DNA from: Ignavibacteria bacterium
GTDB taxonomy: Bacteria; Bacteroidota; Ignavibacteria; SZUA-365
Length of the DNA: 64,000 nt
Assembly (NCBI GenBank): GCA_016720835.1
Contig: JADKJW010000001.1
Span: 496,001 to 560,000 of the forward strand
Reading direction: 5' to 3'
Positions 1 to 8,382 of the stretch are shown piece by piece. The notes under the pieces were generated by a model. It was given only the letters and a program-made list of their open reading frames with translations. It did no database searches and had not been told where the DNA came from. Numbering within the stretch: the stretch's first letter is position 1; each line of letters begins with the position of its first letter. The translations under genes and the position numbers were made by a program.

Positions 1-8
1 ATCTCACA

Positions 9-1361
9 TCACTCCCGCAGCATGCGCCGGACGAGCACGCCCTCCGCATGCTCCAGCGTGCAGAAATACACGCCTCCCGGGAGCTCTGAGCCGTCCACGC
101 GCACGCGGTGCGTCCCGGCGGTCTTCACAGCATCCACCAGTTCCGCAACGATGCGCCCGAGCAGGTCGCGCACGCGCAGCACGACGCGGCCGGATTGCGG
201 CAGGGTATAGACGATCTCCGTTCGATTCGCCCCGGCCGCGCCGAAGGGATTCGGAAAATTCTGCGCGAGGAAATACCCTGCTTCGCGCGTGGTGTTCGGA
301 TCACGCGAGGACAGCGGTTGCGCATCGCGAAGGAAGAGCCCGTGCCCGCTGCCGCCCGCGAGTACAGGGCCCTCCAATCCCGCGGGGAGCGGAGCACCCG
401 CCAGTGCGTACACGGGACACGCCGACGGGACATCCGGCCACCTCGCCCATGCGCCGGTATCGCTTTTCGACCAGATCTGACCCGTCTGTGTCCCGATGAG
501 GATCGAAATTCCTGCGGGCGCGGGACGCGCGAGCGCGCTCCACGCAAAGCCGCCTCCTGACGGCGCGGAGACAACGGACCAGGGCGTCTGATTCCGCTTG
601 ACGGCCAGGGCGGCGTCCCGGCCGAAGCTTGTCGGATCGCCTCCGCATGCGACGCAGACGGTGTCGGCGCCCGACACGGCACAGCTGATGTCGTGCGGCA
701 GGAAGGGCAACTGCGTCGCCTCCTCGCGCCAGGTGACGCCTCCGTCTTCGCTGGCGATGATGCGTCCACCCGTCAGCGGTCCATACGCGCTGACGCGCGC
801 TGTGGCCGATCGAGGCAGGACGGCGATGCGCCAATAAAACTGCGTCGCGTCCGCAAGCATGGTGCTCCATGTGCCGCCGGCGTCGCTGCTGTAGAGGACG
901 AAACCGTCGGGCAGCCCGAACTGTCCGTGCGCAATGGCGCTGGCTCCGCCGACAGCGATCCACCGCGCCGAATCGACGCAGGCGACGGCGTACAAGGCGC
1001 GCTGAGCGAAGCCTGGCAGAGGTATTGCGGACCACGATGCGCCACCGTCGTCCGTGCGGAGCAGCGTCCCGCGGTCGCCGCAGGCAACGCCGCGGAAGGG
1101 GGACGAGAATGCGATGCCGTAGAGATCCGCCGATGTGCCCATCGGCATGGATGACCATGTCGCGCCTCCGTCGCTGCTGCGATGCGCCGCGCCGTCCTCG
1201 CCGACGGCGAAGAAATGCGCGGCGTCCACCATGTGCACGTCGTAGAAACTGCTGTCCGCCGAGCATGCCTTGAGAGGCAGGATGCTGCGCCAGGGTGTCT
1301 GTGCGGAAAGGACGGACCAGGCGGCGGCGAGAATGACGAAACAGACAGCGGTGATGTTCAT
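9..1361 (-). CDS. Secreted YCF48/BNR-like propeller protein with T9SS sorting domain
   Basis: About 450 residues. A hydrophobic signal peptide (MNITAV... to 'LSAQ') precedes repeats of the form 'SSDGGATWSSM', 'RTDDGGASWSAI' and 'YSSDAGGTWSTM', the Asp-box motif of YCF48/sialidase-like beta-propellers. The last ~85 residues form a type IX secretion sorting domain: 'FPNPF', then 'VVLRVRDLLGRIV' and a terminal 'GGVYFCTL'. It is expected to be exported across the outer membrane and released or anchored; the propeller's ligand is unknown. I chose the Met at 1361 because the upstream Met at 1376 adds only five residues and blurs the signal peptide. No enzymatic function is claimed. Confidence 0.85.
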   Translation of the reverse strand: MNITAVCFVILAAAWSVLSAQTPWRSILPLKACSADSSFYDVHMVDAAHFFAVGEDGAAHRSSDGGATWSSMPMGTSADLYGIAFSSPFRGVACGDRGTLLRTDDGGASWSAIPLPGFAQRALYAVACVDSARWIAVGGASAIAHGQFGLPDGFVLYSSDAGGTWSTMLADATQFYWRIAVLPRSATARVSAYGPLTGGRIIASEDGGVTWREEATQLPFLPHDISCAVSGADTVCVACGGDPTSFGRDAALAVKRNQTPWSVVSAPSGGGFAWSALARPAPAGISILIGTQTGQIWSKSDTGAWARWPDVPSACPVYALAGAPLPAGLEGPVLAGGSGHGLFLRDAQPLSSRDPNTTREAGYFLAQNFPNPFGAAGANRTEIVYTLPQSGRVVLRVRDLLGRIVAELVDAVKTAGTHRVRVDGSELPGGVYFCTLEHAEGVLVRRMLRE

Positions 1362-1414
1362 GACCGAAAAGTACAACGCTTCACGCGCGGAGTCCAGCGC
1401 TTCATCGAAACGTC

Positions 1415-1440
1415 AAGCGCCGGACACGGGTCCGGCGCTT
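1415..1440 (-). terminator. Possible hairpin terminator after the NADP-binding gene
   Basis: Perfect 11-bp inverted repeat (1415-1425 with 1430-1440, 4-base loop) just downstream of the minus-strand gene ending at 1469. The following bases on the minus strand are not T-rich, so it may only be a stabilising hairpin. Confidence 0.4.
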
Positions 1441-1468
1441 CAGAGTACCAATGATGGAGCCTCGAACG

Positions 1469-2092
1469 TCAGGGCATGGACGCCAGTGCTGCTTTCGCCT
1501 GTTCGAGAGTCATGGCCGTGTTGTAGAGCGGCGAACCTACCGCCTGTCGCAGACCGCCGACGCGGAGCGTTCCCGTGTCGAGGGCCGCGAAACCCATGTC
1601 GCCGATCAGCTGCGCGACGGTCGCCTTGGCGTCCGCGTCGTCGCCGGCGACGAAAATCGTGATGCGCTTGTCTTCTTCCGGAGTGCCGAGCGTGCGAAGA
1701 TTCTCGCTCCAGATGGTGTTGAACGCCTTCACGACGCGCGCTCCGGGGAGCCGCGACGCGGTTTTTTCGGTCGCGGTGATGTCGCGCAATTCGTACACCG
1801 AGCCGTCGGGCGCGTAGGGGTTCATGGCGTCGATCACGATCTTTCCCGAGATCACGGAGGGAGACGGGAGCGCCTCCAGGGTGCGCCATGGCGCGGCGAG
1901 GAGCACGATTTCGCCAAACGCCGCCGCCCCATTGACGGTGGACGCCTGCACGTTCGGTCCCAGTTCCTTCAGCAGTTCCGCGAGCGACTCGGGGCCGCGC
2001 GAATTGGAAATGCAGACCTGATGTCCCGCGTTCGCGCACAGTTTTGCGACTGTTCCGCCGATATGTCCCGCCCCGATGATTCCGATCTTCAT
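1469..2092 (-). CDS. NADPH-dependent F420 reductase-like NAD(P)-binding protein
   Basis: A 207-residue Rossmann protein starting 'MKIGIIGAGHIGGTVAKL', with the GxGxxG dinucleotide motif, followed by 'ISNSRGPES', where Ser-Arg after the second beta strand usually selects NADP(H). The later 'KIVIDAMNPY' and 'VVKAFNTIWSENL' are typical of the family that includes archaeal F420H2:NADP oxidoreductase and many bacterial relatives that probably do not use F420. It is cytosolic, without signal or membrane segments. The aldo/keto reductase gene lies upstream on the same strand, 151 bp away, so the two may be co-transcribed. The substrate is unknown. Confidence 0.85.
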   Translation of the reverse strand: MKIGIIGAGHIGGTVAKLCANAGHQVCISNSRGPESLAELLKELGPNVQASTVNGAAAFGEIVLLAAPWRTLEALPSPSVISGKIVIDAMNPYAPDGSVYELRDITATEKTASRLPGARVVKAFNTIWSENLRTLGTPEEDKRITIFVAGDDADAKATVAQLIGDMGFAALDTGTLRVGGLRQAVGSPLYNTAMTLEQAKAALASMP

Positions 2093-2243
2093 AACCGTTG
2101 TCCTCTGTCGCCGCCGATGGGCTGTTCTGTCTGCAGTGTGATGAAATGTGAGATGTGAGATGCCAGGTACGAGATGACGCGTGTCCGAGAGTTGCGGGTC
2201 TCCGTCGCGACGAGCGATCGCGCGGCGCCGCGGCGACGGCTGC

Positions 2244-3077
2244 TTACGGCGCGTCGGTGGGGTCCCAGCCGGTCACGAGATTTTCGTTCAGTTTTTCGAG
2301 TCTCGCCATGTCCGCGTCGGAGAGTTCGAAGCCGTACACGTCCGCGTTTTCCGCGATGCGTTCGGGCGTGGTCGACTTCGGAAGCACGACAAAACCCATC
2401 TGCAGGCCCCAGCGGATCAGGATCTGTGCCGTGGACTTCCCGTACTCGGCGGCGATTTCCAACAGGCGCTTCTCGCGCAGTTTCATGCCCTTGGTGAGCG
2501 GGCTGTAGGCCTCGACGACGATATTCCGCGAGGCGCACCAATCCACGGTCGGTTTCCTGAAGAGATAGTTATACGGACTGAGTTCGATCTGGTTCACGGT
2601 CGGCAGGACGGAGGCATACGATTCGAGTTCTTCGAGATGCTGCTGCATGTAATTGCTGACGCCGATGGCACGCGTCTTGCCGGCTGCGAGCAGCGCCTCC
2701 ATCGCGCGCCAGGTCTCCTGTCGCGAACCCTCCACCGGCCAGTGGATCAGATAGAGATCGAGCTGATCGAGACCGAGCGCCTCGAGGCTCTTGTCGCAGG
2801 CGCGCATGGCGCGCTCGTACCCCTGATCGGTGTTCCAGAGCTTCGTGGTCACGAAGACCGCTTCGCGCGGCAGCGCGCTCGCGCGCAATGCCGCGCCGAC
2901 GGAGGCTTCGTTGCCGTAGATCATCGCGGTGTCCACATGCCGGTAGCCGGCCGCGAGCGCGTCACGGACCGCGTCCTCGGTTTCGGCGCCGTCGCTCGCT
3001 TTGAAGACGCCCAGTCCAAGAAGCGGGATCGTGATTCCGGTATGAAGTGTTGTGCTGCTTTCCAAGGTCAAATGCAT
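2244..3077 (-). CDS. Aldo/keto reductase
   Basis: 277 residues, normal length for a single-domain (alpha/beta)8 aldo/keto reductase. The catalytic tetrad is visible: Asp and Tyr in 'HVDTAMIYGNE', Lys in 'FVTTKLWNTD', His in 'DLYLIHWP'. The NADPH-binding C-terminal segment 'VVLPKSTTPERIAENA' is also present. The sequence resembles the AKR5-type 2,5-diketo-gluconate/methylglyoxal reductase group. It should reduce aldehydes or ketones with NADPH in the cytosol; the natural substrate cannot be told. It is followed on the same strand by the NADP-binding reductase gene. Confidence 0.93.
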   Translation of the reverse strand: MHLTLESSTTLHTGITIPLLGLGVFKASDGAETEDAVRDALAAGYRHVDTAMIYGNEASVGAALRASALPREAVFVTTKLWNTDQGYERAMRACDKSLEALGLDQLDLYLIHWPVEGSRQETWRAMEALLAAGKTRAIGVSNYMQQHLEELESYASVLPTVNQIELSPYNYLFRKPTVDWCASRNIVVEAYSPLTKGMKLREKRLLEIAAEYGKSTAQILIRWGLQMGFVVLPKSTTPERIAENADVYGFELSDADMARLEKLNENLVTGWDPTDAP

Positions 3078-3216
3078 CGGGGGGCCCTCGCGTTCGTCTC
3101 GATTGATCCAATCATGCGCGCGACACTGTCCGCATCGTTCGGATGCGGACAGTGTTTCATGTACGCATATCAGATCAATGTACGCACGAACGGCGAGAGT
3201 TCCACATCCCGCGGTC

Positions 3217-4629
3217 CTACTCGCGCTCGATGACCACCCGCGTCACCGACGTTTCAGTACCGGACATGGCGCGGACAAGGTAGAATCCGCACGGGATGGA
3301 ACGAACATCGGCATTGAGAATGTGCTCTCCAGCGCGCAGCGACCCATCGTGCAACAGCGCGACGCTCCGCCCGAGAACGTCGACAAGATCCACGCGCACA
3401 TGCGCTTCGCGCGCCAGGCGCACCGGAGTCTGGATCGCGGACGACGCGGGCTGAGGATACGCGGTTCCAAGCGAGAACGACGGATCGGCGGCTGCGTGTT
3501 CCGTTCCCGATGTTGACGCTCCGAGGTACAGGGAAATTCCGCCGTCCTGATGCATGACCAGGAGATCCGCCGTGCCGTCCGCATTCACATCGGCAGCCAC
3601 GGGTTGGGCGTAGCTGAACGACGTGATGCCGGGAACTTCGCGTACCCAGGAAAAGGTGCGGGGCTGCGCCGAATCCTGCAGCCACTGCTCCACTTTCCAC
3701 CCGCGACCGATGTACATGAACAAGCGCTGCGAAAGCGGATCGCGCGTGAAGGAGACGGACGGATAGTATCCCCCTCCGCTCCCGCTGAACGAGGTACCGA
3801 CAACGGTGAAGGTGGTATCCCCGGCGGCATCCTGCTCGTAGTGATGAATCGCGCCATTCGAGGTGCCGATGACCATGTCGAGCCGCCCGTTGCCGTCAAG
3901 GTCCGCGAAGGCGGGATAGCTGGCGTTCCCCGGCAGATCCATCCCCCGATTGAACAGCGGATTAACAATCGCAAACGCGGTGCCGCGGGCCGCGGTCTGC
4001 TCATAGCGTTTGAACAGGCCTTGCGCGTTGCCGAGCAGAAGATCCAAGCGTCCGTTTCCGTCGATGTCGTGAAGGCCCAACCCCGGCCATCCTCCGCAGA
4101 TGATGCCGCTGAAGGGATCCGCCACAAGGTCGAAGCGCAGACTGCCGGGAGCGGCCTGCTCAAGACGCAGAACGCGTCCTTCAGGATCGTCGTATTGCGT
4201 GATGGCGCCGATGAGCAGGTCGAGACGTCCATTGCCATCGATATCCGCCGCGACCATGCTCGCATCGGACCCGAAATCGCGGATGCGCAGAAACGCGGTA
4301 TCGATGGGGGCTCCAAAATCGAACGATGTTGCGGATTTTTGTCGGTACAGGAGGAGCTGTCCCGTCAGGCGGCCGACGATCATTTCGCGGAGTCCGTCGC
4401 CGTCGAGATCGCGCACGAAGAGCATGGCGTGATGGCCGACGGAAATGGAATTGAGCGTGGAGGCAACGACGGAAAAGGAATCTTTCTTCGCGGCGTCCTG
4501 CACGAGATGCGTGATCGTGTTGCTCTTGTTCGTCTGCAGCGCGTCGAGGAGTCCGTCGCCGTTGATGTCGCTCACGAATATGGATGTGTACGAATCGGTC
4601 CCCGCGAACAGTTCCGGCGCGCCGGGCAC
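3217..4629 (-). CDS. FG-GAP/VCBS repeat protein, C-terminal part after a frameshift, with T9SS sorting domain
   Basis: 470-residue open frame beginning inside a repeat ('MPGAPELFAGTDSYTS'). It contains at least five FG-GAP/VCBS units such as 'VSDINGDGLLDALQ', 'VRDLDGDGLREMIVG', 'AADIDGNGRLDLLIG' and 'FADLDGNGRLDMVIG', each a calcium-binding DxDxDG loop followed by a 'HYEQ'-like strand. It ends with a T9SS sorting domain ('LGTAYPQPASS', 'HVRVDLVDVLGR', 'CGFYLVRAM'). The adjoining upstream frame (4572-5204) supplies the signal peptide and first repeats. The junction reads naturally only if one base is added or removed near 4641-4652, in a GCC/GGC triplet run. The intact protein would be about 660 residues. 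Confidence 0.8.
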   Translation of the reverse strand: MPGAPELFAGTDSYTSIFVSDINGDGLLDALQTNKSNTITHLVQDAAKKDSFSVVASTLNSISVGHHAMLFVRDLDGDGLREMIVGRLTGQLLLYRQKSATSFDFGAPIDTAFLRIRDFGSDASMVAADIDGNGRLDLLIGAITQYDDPEGRVLRLEQAAPGSLRFDLVADPFSGIICGGWPGLGLHDIDGNGRLDLLLGNAQGLFKRYEQTAARGTAFAIVNPLFNRGMDLPGNASYPAFADLDGNGRLDMVIGTSNGAIHHYEQDAAGDTTFTVVGTSFSGSGGGYYPSVSFTRDPLSQRLFMYIGRGWKVEQWLQDSAQPRTFSWVREVPGITSFSYAQPVAADVNADGTADLLVMHQDGGISLYLGASTSGTEHAAADPSFSLGTAYPQPASSAIQTPVRLAREAHVRVDLVDVLGRSVALLHDGSLRAGEHILNADVRSIPCGFYLVRAMSGTETSVTRVVIERE

Positions 4630-5204
4630 GAAGTCGAGGACGCCGCCGCCGGTTGGATGAAATGCGCACAGATCCCGGAGGAGTTGACGACAATGAGATC
4701 AAGCAACCCGTCGCCGTTGAAATCCGTCAAGCACGGCACGGCGTGTGCCCCGACGTCGAAGCCGGAAAAACTGTCGTTGATCTTGATGAAATCCGCGCCG
4801 CGAACGTCCACCTGTTCGTAGTGCAGCAGCGTGCCCGAGTTCTGGCCGATGAGCAGGTCGATGCGTCCGTCGCCATCGAGATCGCCCGCGGTGACATGCG
4901 GCTGCGCGTAGCCGGTGAGCCCGGCGAAGCGGCGCGTGACCAGCGTGAATTGCAGGGAGCCGGGCACTGTCTGTTCGTAGTGCCAAATCGCCTGGTCCTT
5001 CATTCCAAGCAGGATGTCGAGCAGGCCGTCGCCGTCGATGTCGAGGACGCAGGGCGAGGGTTGGTCGATGCCGGGACCCCACCCGTCCGTGGTCACTTCG
5101 GTGAAAGTCTGCGCGCGGAGGGGGGCGAGCGTGGCGAGACAAAGGGCGGCGCACAGGGCGACGCGTTTTCCGAGGGAATGGAATGCAGACAGTGTGCCGT
5201 TCAC
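4572..5204 (-). CDS. FG-GAP/VCBS repeat protein, N-terminal part before a frameshift
   Basis: Starts with a clear signal peptide ('VALCAALCLATLAPLRAQ'). Three FG-GAP units follow: 'CVLDIDGDGLLDILLGMKD', 'TAGDLDGDGRIDLLIGQNS' and 'CLTDFNGDGLLDLIVVNSS', spaced by 'WHYEQ'/'LHYEQ' strands. After 'GICAHFIQP' the frame turns into non-homologous sequence and stops. In the other frame the same DNA continues the repeat ('GGVLDFVPGAPELF'), so this is the front half of the gene continued at 3217-4629. Either a real inactivating indel or a sequencing error in the GC triplet run explains the break. Confidence 0.8.
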   Translation of the reverse strand: MNGTLSAFHSLGKRVALCAALCLATLAPLRAQTFTEVTTDGWGPGIDQPSPCVLDIDGDGLLDILLGMKDQAIWHYEQTVPGSLQFTLVTRRFAGLTGYAQPHVTAGDLDGDGRIDLLIGQNSGTLLHYEQVDVRGADFIKINDSFSGFDVGAHAVPCLTDFNGDGLLDLIVVNSSGICAHFIQPAAASSTSCPARRNCSRGPIRTHPYS

Positions 5205-5469
5205 AGGTGCTCCCGCGTAGAGGTTAAACAGGTCTGAATTTCGGTTTGAATGTACGATATCCGGCGGAGCGGGTCAAGCGGCGGACGGTGGGATGCCGCG
5301 CCGCGTTTGTTCCTCAGAGCGAAAAATTTTATCATTTGTCAACCAAACCCTGATCGATCGCCGCAGAGCGTCCGAACGTCCCGCCCGGGGATGCCGGTCA
5401 CCGCTGTGGAGACGAGACCCGTCTCTCCGCACGGCGCTCATGCACGCTCAGTGACACAAGGAACGAGTC

Positions 5470-7470
5470 ATGCACCCTCTCCGCACCGCAGCGCATCTCA
5501 CCACGGCCCCCTGGCGGGTCGCGATCGTCCTTCTCCTTGCCGTGCTCTTCATCGCGGCCGTCCCGCGGAGCGCCCGCTCGCAGAGCGTCGGAAACGTCAT
5601 GGCCTTCGGATTCAATGCCGGAGGATCGAAGTACTGGGGCGATTTCTCCGACAACCAGTTCTGGTACGGGGGCGACATTTTCCTGCGCTACAACATCTTC
5701 CCCGCCCTGTCGATCAACGCCTCCTTCGGCCTCACGCAGCTCCGGTACAAGAACACCGACGCCGATTTCCTCGATCATCCCGAGTATTTCGGACCGAACG
5801 CCCGCATCGGCGGCACCTACCCGAACTCCCCGATCGTGATCGAGGAAAAGAATGCCATCCGCGTCAACACGTACGAAGCGTATCTGTCCCTGAATTTCAC
5901 GCCCGGCCAGAGACTCGTCCCGTACATTTTCGGCGGCATCGGACTGATGAACTTCAATCCTGCCACGCTGATCGCAAACGTGCCGCTTCCGAACAATTAT
6001 TTCGGGAGGTATGAGAAGACCAAGGTGATCTTTCCTGTCGGCGTGGGCTTCGAGGTGTACCTCAACGAGTTCCTCGTCGTCAACGGCAAGGGCACATTCC
6101 GTTTCACCGGGACGGACATCCTCGACGATTTCGAAGTGTCCGGTTCCACGCGCGACGCCTTCGCCACCTTCGGGCTCGGCATGTCGTACTATATCTTCGG
6201 GAACAGCGACTGGGACGACGACGGCCTGAAGAATTCGGAGGAGGAAAAGCTCGGCACGGACCCGCACAACCCCGACACCGACGGCGACAGTCTCGCGGAC
6301 GGCGCCGAAGTGCGCACGCATCTCACCGATCCGTTGAAGAAGGACACCGATGCCGACGGTCTGACCGACGCCGACGAAGTGCTGCGGTACAAGACGGATC
6401 CGCTGCGAAGCGACGGGGACAACGACGGCGTCACGGACGGCGACGAGGTGACGACCTACCGTACGGACCCGCTGAAAAAGGACAGCGACGGCGACGGACT
6501 GGCCGACGGCGAGGAGATCACGAAGAACCACACCGATCCGCTGAAGGCCGACACGGACGGCGACACCCTCTCCGATGCGGAGGAAGTGAACATCCATCAT
6601 ACCTCCCCGCTGAAGAAGGACAGCGACGGCGACGGCCTCTCCGACGGCGACGAAATCGCGAAGTCCCGCACCGATCCGATGAAGGCCGATACCGACGGCG
6701 ACGGCCTTTCCGACGGCGACGAGGTGAACTCCTCACGCACCGACCCGCTCAAGAAGGACAGCGACGTCGACGGACTGTCCGACGGCGACGAAGTGCAGAA
6801 GCATCGCACGAATCCGCTCAAGGCCGATACCGACGGCGACACGCTGAGCGACGGCGACGAGCTGCAGAAGCACCGCACCGATCCGCTCAAGGCCGACACC
6901 GACGGGGATACGCTCTCGGACAGCGACGAGATCAACAGGACGCGCACCGATCCGCTGAAGCCGGACACCGATGACGATACGATCATGGACGCCGAGGACG
7001 CCTGCCCGCTGATCAAGGGCGTCAGGAGCGCGACGAAGGAGCGGAACGGCTGTCCCGAAGTGGTGAAGATCGGCACGAAGTACGATTTCCCGGACATCCT
7101 CTTCATCGTCAACACCGACGAATTCAACTTCGCCGAGCCCGCGACGGGTCCCAGTCTCGCAAAGCTGCTCGCCTACGTGAACCAGTGCCCGAATCTGCAG
7201 ATCGTCATCGAGGGACACGCCTCGCAGGAAGGCAAGGAGAAGCGGAACAGGGAACTGTCCGAACTCCGCGCCAAGCGCGTGAAGGAATGGCTCCTCCAGC
7301 AGGGCGTGAACGCGGGCAAGCTGCTGGGCACCATCGGCTTCGGCTCTTCGAAGCCGAAAGTCGCGGAACCCTCCGCGAGGGATGCGCGCAAGATGCCCGC
7401 CGCCGACCTCGAGGCGCTGCGCAAGCAGAACCGGCGCATCACCGTCGTGGTGCAGCGCGGCTGCGAATAG
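5470..7470 (+). CDS. OmpA-family outer membrane protein with thrombospondin type 3 repeats
   Basis: 666 residues. The signal peptide ends near 'PRSARSQ' (residue ~38). Residues ~40-240 have alternating hydrophobic strands typical of an 8-stranded OmpA-like barrel, ending 'GLGMSYYIF'. Residues ~245-510 are ten complete and one partial 23-residue thrombospondin-3/calcium-binding repeats ('DTDGDGLSDGDEV....TDPLKA'). The last ~150 residues carry an OmpA peptidoglycan-binding domain with 'IEGHASQEGKEKRNRELSELRAKRV'-type spacing (key Asn, Leu-Ser and Arg-Ala residues present). It probably anchors the outer membrane to the cell wall, with a calcium-stiffened periplasmic linker. It is followed by a hairpin terminator. 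Confidence 0.93.
   Translation: MHPLRTAAHLTTAPWRVAIVLLLAVLFIAAVPRSARSQSVGNVMAFGFNAGGSKYWGDFSDNQFWYGGDIFLRYNIFPALSINASFGLTQLRYKNTDADFLDHPEYFGPNARIGGTYPNSPIVIEEKNAIRVNTYEAYLSLNFTPGQRLVPYIFGGIGLMNFNPATLIANVPLPNNYFGRYEKTKVIFPVGVGFEVYLNEFLVVNGKGTFRFTGTDILDDFEVSGSTRDAFATFGLGMSYYIFGNSDWDDDGLKNSEEEKLGTDPHNPDTDGDSLADGAEVRTHLTDPLKKDTDADGLTDADEVLRYKTDPLRSDGDNDGVTDGDEVTTYRTDPLKKDSDGDGLADGEEITKNHTDPLKADTDGDTLSDAEEVNIHHTSPLKKDSDGDGLSDGDEIAKSRTDPMKADTDGDGLSDGDEVNSSRTDPLKKDSDVDGLSDGDEVQKHRTNPLKADTDGDTLSDGDELQKHRTDPLKADTDGDTLSDSDEINRTRTDPLKPDTDDDTIMDAEDACPLIKGVRSATKERNGCPEVVKIGTKYDFPDILFIVNTDEFNFAEPATGPSLAKLLAYVNQCPNLQIVIEGHASQEGKEKRNRELSELRAKRVKEWLLQQGVNAGKLLGTIGFGSSKPKVAEPSARDARKMPAADLEALRKQNRRITVVVQRGCE
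6274..6963 (+). repeat. Ten tandem 69-bp coding repeats (thrombospondin-3 units)
   Basis: Exactly spaced 69-bp units, each beginning with a GAC codon (6274, 6343 ... 6964), encode 23-residue DxDxDG calcium loops. A partial eleventh unit starts at 6964 and a divergent unit precedes them. Several units are close to identical at the protein level ('KADTDGDTLSDGDE'), which suggests recent duplication and possible copy-number variation. Confidence 0.9.
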
Positions 7471-7490
7471 TCCCGTCCGATTGAAACAGG

Positions 7491-7536
7491 AACGGCGTCG
7501 CGCGTCTCACCCGGACGCGCGGCGCCGTTTCCGTTT
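7491..7536 (+). terminator. Hairpin terminator after the OmpA gene
   Basis: Inverted repeat AACGGCG..GCGCGTC / GACGCGC..CGCCGTT (7491-7529), followed by TTCCGTTTT. It lies 20 bp after the stop codon and also sits between convergent genes. Confidence 0.6.
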
Positions 7537-7620
7537 TCACGCATCCCGTTCCTGGTCACCCGTGTCCGGCACGCGGGACTATACAATAATTTCCGGCTCC
7601 GGTGTCGAGGCCTGCAGCGA

Positions 7621-8241
7621 TCAGCGCGGGCATTTCAGCATCGCGCGTTTCAGGAGCCCGACCGTGGTCGCCTTCGCGCCCTTGTAGCGCACGAGGACGA
7701 ACGCTCCGGCATCGCCGTGCTGCGTCGGCACCGTCTCCACCGCATTGCCTGCGACGAGGTATCCTTTCCGTTCGCGGGGCGGAGAGGGCATGACCTGGTA
7801 CAGGCGCGCCTTCGCCGCGTCCACCGTGCAGCGCGTCGCGGCCTTGAAGCCCTTCCGCGTGAACAGCTCCCCGTTCCAGCCCGCGCCGCAGAACGAGGGA
7901 ACACCCGCCACCGCGCTCATGCGTACTTCCCTTTCGCTGATCGTGAAGGAAATTGTTCCCTGCTCGTCGATTTGATGGTACACTCCCTGGGATTCGAGCC
8001 CCGCCACGCCCGCACCGTCGCAGATGTGCGCGGTCGCACCGAAGACGGATTGGTACGAGAAGGACAGCGCATCACCGGTGAGCATGAGCGAGAGCGAACC
8101 CGTCTCGTTCGTCCACACGCCGCTCGGATCGATCGTGCGATATTCCTGCGCGCGCAGCATCGGAGCAGCGACGAGCAATAGCAGCGAGGCTGCAAGAGCA
8201 ATGCGCGCAACGGGCGTGTTCGATCGATGTCTCTTCACCAT
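7621..8241 (-). CDS. Hypothetical secreted protein
   Basis: About 206 residues from the Met at 8241, which sits just before a basic n-region and hydrophobic core ('RIALAASLLLLVAAPMLRAQ'); the upstream Met at 8280 would add a 13-residue polar lead. The mature part contains 'DPSGVWTNETGSLSLMLTGDALSFSYQSVFG', reminiscent of small beta-barrel lipocalin-like domains that describe deviation from a background value. It has four cysteines that could form disulfides (in 'HICDGAG', 'SFCGAG', 'TRCTVD' and 'LKCPR'). I do not recognise a named family. It is likely periplasmic or extracellular. Confidence 0.7.
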   Translation of the reverse strand: MVKRHRSNTPVARIALAASLLLLVAAPMLRAQEYRTIDPSGVWTNETGSLSLMLTGDALSFSYQSVFGATAHICDGAGVAGLESQGVYHQIDEQGTISFTISEREVRMSAVAGVPSFCGAGWNGELFTRKGFKAATRCTVDAAKARLYQVMPSPPRERKGYLVAGNAVETVPTQHGDAGAFVLVRYKGAKATTVGLLKRAMLKCPR

Positions 8242-8382
8242 GAGGTCCTTCTCCTGAAGCGTTACGGTGTTATCGGACAAGAATAGCGAATATCATTGAC
8301 TTTCGGGAGCTTGTCAGGTTTCACCCTGTTCGATTGTCTTCACAGTATTGAGAAACTCTTGCGCAATGAAACGGGTGCAGCC

